Shown here: positions 59,062 through 64,000 of the stretch, piece after piece | How the letters are laid out: every line of letters begins with the position of its first letter | Position numbering within the stretch: the stretch's first letter is position 1 | Source of the DNA: Marinilabiliales bacterium | GTDB lineage: Bacteria; Bacteroidota; Bacteroidia; Bacteroidales; ML635J-15 | Direction: 5' to 3' | NCBI GenBank assembly: GCA_002869385.1 | Contig: PKTB01000022.1 | Coordinates: forward strand, 1 to 64,000 | Length of the DNA stretch: 64,000 bases | Made by a program: the position numbers and the translations under genes | Notes under the pieces: model-generated | The model's input: only the letters and a program-made list of their open reading frames with translations | Databases searched by the model: none | Told to the model about the DNA's origin: nothing

Positions 59062-62000
59062 CTATTTTCTTATTAGATGTAATGGGCCGTGTAGGTCGTA
59101 TTCAATATCATCCATTCCTATTGCTTTTATTACATAATAATAAACGCCTGGGGACGCATCTGTACCACCTTGTAGTTTTCCATCCCAACCATCTTCATAG
59201 TTTTCCCAATTTTCCCACTCAAAGACTGTTCTACCCCAACGATTAACTATAGTTCCGCTAAAAGTTTTAAGTGTTTGAGCTTTAACTTGGAAGAAATCAT
59301 TGATCCCGTCTCCATTAGGAGAGAAGACGTTAGGTACTTCGATTTCGCTGGCATTATCAACAGGTATACAAGTTTCAAGGAAAGCAGTATCTCTACATTC
59401 AGGCAAATCGCGATTCATTACAATTAGATAAGGTTCATAGCATCCTCCCTCTGTAAATATATGTTCAACCTGTGGGTCACAGTTTTTCTCAGTTGTTTCG
59501 TCACCGAAATGCCATTCACAACGTTTGCCTACATTATCATAAATGGAGTTATTTAAGAAAATAACTGAGGCTTCAGGTGCCACAAGTGAACCGATGTCAG
59601 TAGCTGCAGAGACCTCAATAATTGCATCAATCATTCCAATTGGTTCTATTTCATATAGCAAGGTGTCGAGACAATATTGTGTTCCAAATGTTGCAATATA
59701 ATATGCATAATGAGTAGTGTTAGGAGTTAAATATGATGTTGCAATTTCATACTCACCAACAGGTATATTGTATACAGTTGTAATTGGTGTTCCTGCAGAA
59801 GGACCGAAAGTTGTGTCGAGCCAGAAGAATGAATTGCTTCCAAGAGTATCACCAAATACAATACCTCCTTTATTTAACATACATGTATATGAAATAAGTG
59901 TGACGTCAAATGTTGGGATTGCAGGTTCGTAGATAGTATCGATGGTGATAGGACTTTGGCAACCCCATGAATTTGTAGCTATTAAACTAATTCTATGTAG
60001 AGTGTCTTCGCTGTTCCAATAAACAAAGTTTTCAAATTCACCTCCTGCAATATTTGTAGTTGTGCTGTCTATTGCTCCTGTATAGAAGTTCCAGGAATAT
60101 TGTTGCAGGCTGTCTTCTGCAGCTGCTATAGTTGCAGGTTCACCAAAACATTTAGGAGGAATTATATCTATTTCGGAATTTGGTATTCTGGCAAAAGTTA
60201 CCAAAACTTCATCATCATCTGTACATTCAGCAGTATTGTCTTCTGTCCAATCTATAATAAATGTTCCATATACACTAGAACTTATTAAGGTGTTTGGATC
60301 GTTTATATCTTCAAATGCAATATTTTCAGCTGAAGGTGTTGTCCAGACTCCTGTGCCAGCACTAGGGATTGCATCTAGGTGTCCTGTAAGACCACATAAA
60401 AGAGTGTCAATACCAGCATTTGCAATTGGAATTTCAATAAAGTGGATAGTAAATGGGCCTGCTGTATCGATACAGAATCCTGATTGTAACTCCGGTCCTG
60501 TTTCTTCAATCCAATAGAAATCATGATACCCGTATGTAGGAACAATCGTTGAATCCGGGAAGATATCAAAAACATTTGGATATATTTCTGTAGAAGGGTT
60601 TTCCGTATACCAATATCCTGTAATTCCTGATCCTGGGTTTTCAGCTCTAAGCCTGTCAAACAACAAACCGCAAGCTGTTGTATCTGCATCATCCGTAAGG
60701 ATATTTGCAGTTGGAACTTGCCAATAAGTTATAACAACTTCATCTTGGGATGAGCAGGATAATGTAGTAAGCGTTGCTTGATTTGACTCTAACCAAGTGT
60801 AAGTTACATCTCCATATGAAGGATGACAAACATGTGCATTTGGATCATCATAGCCGGGGTCATAAGTTGAACCATTTGATAGCCAAGTTCCATTATAGCC
60901 TCCGGAGGTTCCTTCTAAATCTGTGCAATTCCCACAAACATCCTTGTCTTCACCTGCTGAGATTACAGGAATCTCAACAAATTCAATCATCACTGTATCT
61001 GTGTCGTAACACATTGGTAGGTTTGCGTTGTTTTCTCTGAAAACAAATTCATAGATACCATTGTGACTAACAGAAACATCTGTTGTATCCATTTCTTGAT
61101 TTACAATAGATGCAGTTCCTGGATCTGGCGAAGAATAAGTTTACCACCATCCATCAGGTGTATATCCTGTTGTTTCTGTAATATCAAATACAGCACCTAA
61201 TTCGTAAAACTTGCCGCAAACTGAATTGTCTAAGCCTGCATTTGCTGTAGGTCTGTCGTAGAATGTAACCCACATAGTATCAACTGAGGAACAACCATAG
61301 TTTTTCATTACCCATAGGAAAGGAGTTCTAACATAGGCAGTGTCTCCATAACTTCCAAGTGAATCGATACAAACAATTGCTTCAGGAAGTTCAGGGTCAT
61401 CAAAATCACATATAATATCTTTACCTAACCATGTCCCGTACGCCCAGCCAGAGCCTGTTGTATCAGCAGCTAATTGGATGCATGAACCACAAATCTCAGC
61501 TTCGTTAACAGGTCCGACACTTGCAATTGGTTGTTTTGCGAAAGTCACCTCTATTTGAGCTTCATTTGTACATTCAATACTATTAACCTGGTTTGTTTCT
61601 GTCCAGATAAATACTACATCTTTATGTAATCCGGGATAGTTATTTATTGTTGCCAATGCATTTGTGTCTGCATTGTTTGGTTCATATATTGGAGCTGGTG
61701 TCATTACTACAAGAGGATCTCCTGTATATGCTGTCCAGTATCCTTCATAAACTGTATTGTATGCATGTAATTGATATGAGTTAGCACATACAGTATCAAA
61801 ATTAGATATTGTTGTAGGAGAGGGTTCTTGGATAAATGTGATAGTTACATAATCTTCATCTTCACAAAGTCCTTGCATTTCAGTCCAGGTGAAAACCTGT
61901 TGTCCGACAGAAGAGGAAACAGATGTTTCTGGGTCTGATGCAATATCAAATGAACCGGGACCTGTCCAAGCACCAGTTGAACTAGGTAAGCTCAACACTG

Positions 62001-64000
62001 CTTCAAGATCTGCAGTTGTACCACAAACAGAAAAGTCCTCGCAAGCATAAGCAGAAGGTGTTTGATAGAAATGTGCAGTAATCTGATCTGAACCTGAGCA
62101 AATTCCGTTATAAATTGTCCATGTAAATATAATATCACCATAATCCCCTGCGAGCACATCAATTGTAGGATCGTTGATTGTGCTACCACCTGTAGGAACA
62201 AAAACATCATTTGCACTCCAGCTACCTGTCATGCCTCCTGTAGGAGCCTGGGCTTCCAAAGTCATGTTAAGGCCACATGTTTGGACTTCTGTTTCGCTGA
62301 TAAATGCAATAGGGTTTTCAAACCAAATTACCGGAGTACCAACACTTTGAGAGTAACATGGGTCAGATTGAGAAACATGTCCACCAACATCGTTTCCGCA
62401 AATCGAAGATACATAATATGTCTGTCCATATACTACACCTGAAATGTCAGTGAAGCAGAAATCTGGTGTAGAATTTCTTGCATATATATTTGCAGGGTAA
62501 GCTCCATCATGAATTGCAAATTCAAATATGTCGTCAGCATCTTGTGTATCGTCACCATTATGAGTTACAGCATCAGTACATTCATTTGCACAAAGATTTA
62601 CAGGTGCTAAACTTGTCATTGTACCGGCATTTGTTGTACAACCACAGTTTGTCAAACCATTAAAAATAAATTCATTACATCCATTAGGGTCTGTTATGGT
62701 TATATTGTAGATTGTGTTTGATGGAAAAGCGCCTGCGTAAGTTCCATTGTAAAGTGTAGAGCCCATTCCTAAGTCAACATAAAATGCAGCAGGATTACTA
62801 TCTGTTCCAATTACATCAAAAGTGACATAATACTCTGTATTATCGCCGGAACAAATTTCATCTGAGAAATTTATAACTTCTATATTATCATAGACAGTTA
62901 TTGTTATTTGGTCAGAGTCTTCGCATGGTCCTGTTATTGTATAAGTAGCTGTATAAACACCAGGCCCTGCAATTTCAGGATAAAAGAATCCATTTTCAAT
63001 TGAACCTGCCGGAGCATCTGTTGTCCATGTTCCTCCACCATCAGCAGTTTCTAATTGAACAGGACCTGAATTTGTACACATTGGATTTACAGGTGTTATA
63101 GTTGCATCAGCAGGAAGTGTTACAAATGTTTCAGTAGCAGTAGTTTCACAGGTAGGATTTCCATCAACGTCTATAGTTTCTGTGACTGTTAGTATGAAAT
63201 CTGTAGTTTCTGAAGGGAATTCAGGTGTGCCTTGCACAAGGTCTTCGGTTAGATTAGTTCCTGTAAAACCTGCAGGATCGGTTGTCCAAACAGTACTTGT
63301 GATACTTGAAGTTATAGTATAAGATCCCTGAGGTTCCCCAGGAGGTACTATATATAAAGAAGCACTAGCAGCATCACATGAGTTATCATTGATTGATGAA
63401 TTTATTGTGCCAGAATCATATTCAAAAGTGGCTGATCCACATTCGGTTTCGCCGGTTAAGGTAATTGTTGCACGTGTAAGAGAACCGACATCTGCCCCTT
63501 CACAGTCATATATTTGAACTGACCATCCAGGAGTAGCAGCGCTTGATCCATATATAGTTGACCATTCGCCAACCGATGCAAAATCTCCAGTTAAAGGTGT
63601 TGGCATATCACATATACATGGTGTTAATGCAGGAGTACCTGCAGCCATTACTGCACCACCTGGAGAAGCATGTGTTTGAAAACAAAATTCTGTAACATCA
63701 TTTCCTGAATTACAAACCGTATTTTCATCATTTGGGTCACTACACCCTAAAGCAGACCATGGAATTCCTGTCCATGAACCTTGGGATGCACTAGGCCCCC
63801 AGTCAGAAGCAGCCGGACATAATTGAACAACTCCAACTTCTCCAGGATTTGCTGCCTGATTTCCAGGTGATTTTAAGTAAAAACCAATATCGGAAACATA
63901 TGTATGAGTAGCCCAGAAACAGACTTTAATATAAGTGTCTTCGTCAACGATAAAGTCTGAGCCTGGGGGGTCATTAATTTCAAATGTATTATCAATGGGC
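59062..64000 (-). CDS. very large exported T9SS type B protein, 5' end outside window (apparent in-frame TAA)
   Basis: The minus-strand frame stays open to the window edge: at least 1646 codons, broken once by TAA 61141-61143. Upstream of the internal ATG at 63648 the reading still makes sense (YVSDIGFYLKSPGNQAA, DWGPSASQ), so that ATG is not the start. The edge part (~63.4-64 kb), with DFASVGEWSTIYGSSAATPG, resembles a proprotein-convertase P-like domain. The middle is a series of roughly 90-100-residue Ig-like modules of the form AxxG-D-CG...L-A...G-W...TW...D-VxVTF, about eight copies. Near the end come a PKD-like module (CEWHFGDETTEKNC) and a type B sorting domain (VPNVFSPNGDGINDFFQV, PGVYYYVIKA). 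A cell-surface or secreted adhesin-like protein. Confidence 0.85.

Noticed and set aside
3554..61143. An alternative genetic code or suppressor-tRNA recoding of stop codons
   Set aside because: All three stop codons occur internally, and deduced residues differ (Ser, Gly, probably Glu). The same stops also end genes followed by terminators. One reassigned codon cannot explain this.
61141..63648. Start of the large T9SS gene at ATG 63648
   Set aside because: The frame upstream is open to the window edge and reads as folded domain sequence; the ATG has no signal peptide after it.
1..64000. tRNA, rRNA, riboswitch, CRISPR, integrase or transposase genes
   Set aside because: Reading the intergenic spacers on both strands showed no cloverleaf, aptamer-like or regularly spaced repeat, and no coding region resembles mobile-element proteins.

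Overview
The window is low-GC DNA from a free-living member of the Bacteroidetes, probably near the Marinilabiliales/Bacteroidales or Flavobacteriia. Four things show this: the gene cluster nadK / DUF6089 (PorG-like) / uppS / bamA / ompH / ompH / murI; type IX secretion (T9SS) C-terminal sorting domains; TAnnTTTG -7 promoter elements; and a CzcA-type pump fused to a TolC-like domain. It is chromosomal housekeeping DNA. I see no phage, integrase, transposase, CRISPR array, rRNA or tRNA gene.

Layout. 0.1-5.8 kb (minus strand): an ABC-F ATPase, a bifunctional nuclease, a CNT nucleoside transporter with an extra periplasmic domain, thyA and folA. 5.8-8.1 kb: purL. 8.3-9.6 kb: a small lipoprotein and a radical SAM enzyme that probably acts on it. 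9.6-20.3 kb: pdxJ diverging from a long envelope cluster (CBS protein, Omp85-like protein, nadK, two PorG-like proteins, uppS, bamA, two ompH, murI). 20.4-26.5 kb: a LytTR regulator, a class III aminotransferase, two unknown proteins, htpG behind a sigma-54-like site, and clpS. 26.6-32.6 kb: one giant TPR/PD40/coiled-coil/SPOR gene. 32.9-44.8 kb: glycosyltransferases, a T9SS-exported beta-helix protein, bcp, recA, a TPR lipoprotein, an S9 peptidase and a ferredoxin. 45.0-50.4 kb: an RND efflux system. 50.5-52.6 kb: ornithine carbamoyltransferase and carbamate kinase. 52.8-56.7 kb: a secreted protein, ftsK and a lolA-like gene. 56.8-64 kb (minus strand): an ECF sigma factor, a membrane protein ending in a gliding-type C-terminal domain, and a very large exported T9SS type B protein that runs off the window.

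The most striking property is that 14 otherwise intact genes carry 18 in-frame stop codons (13 TAA, 4 TAG, 1 TGA) with no frameshift anywhere. They include normally indispensable genes (bamA, nadK) as well as recA and htpG. Where the missing residue can be deduced (Walker A Ser, a Gly, probable Glu residues), the change is a G:C to T:A transversion. The same kind of change also explains odd residues at nearly invariant positions in thyA, uppS, recA, the ABC-F protein and the radical SAM enzyme. I read this as a G-to-T / C-to-A substitution load, from oxidative-damage artefacts in the data or a GC-to-TA mutator lineage. It is not a changed genetic code or ordinary pseudogene decay. The interrupted genes are listed at full length, with the stop positions given.

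Functionally the window is rich in cell-envelope biology: outer-membrane protein assembly (BamA, OmpH/Skp), lipoprotein handling (LolA-like), T9SS (PorG-like proteins and cargo), peptidoglycan precursors (UppS, MurI) and nucleotide metabolism (ThyA, FolA, PurL, NadK).
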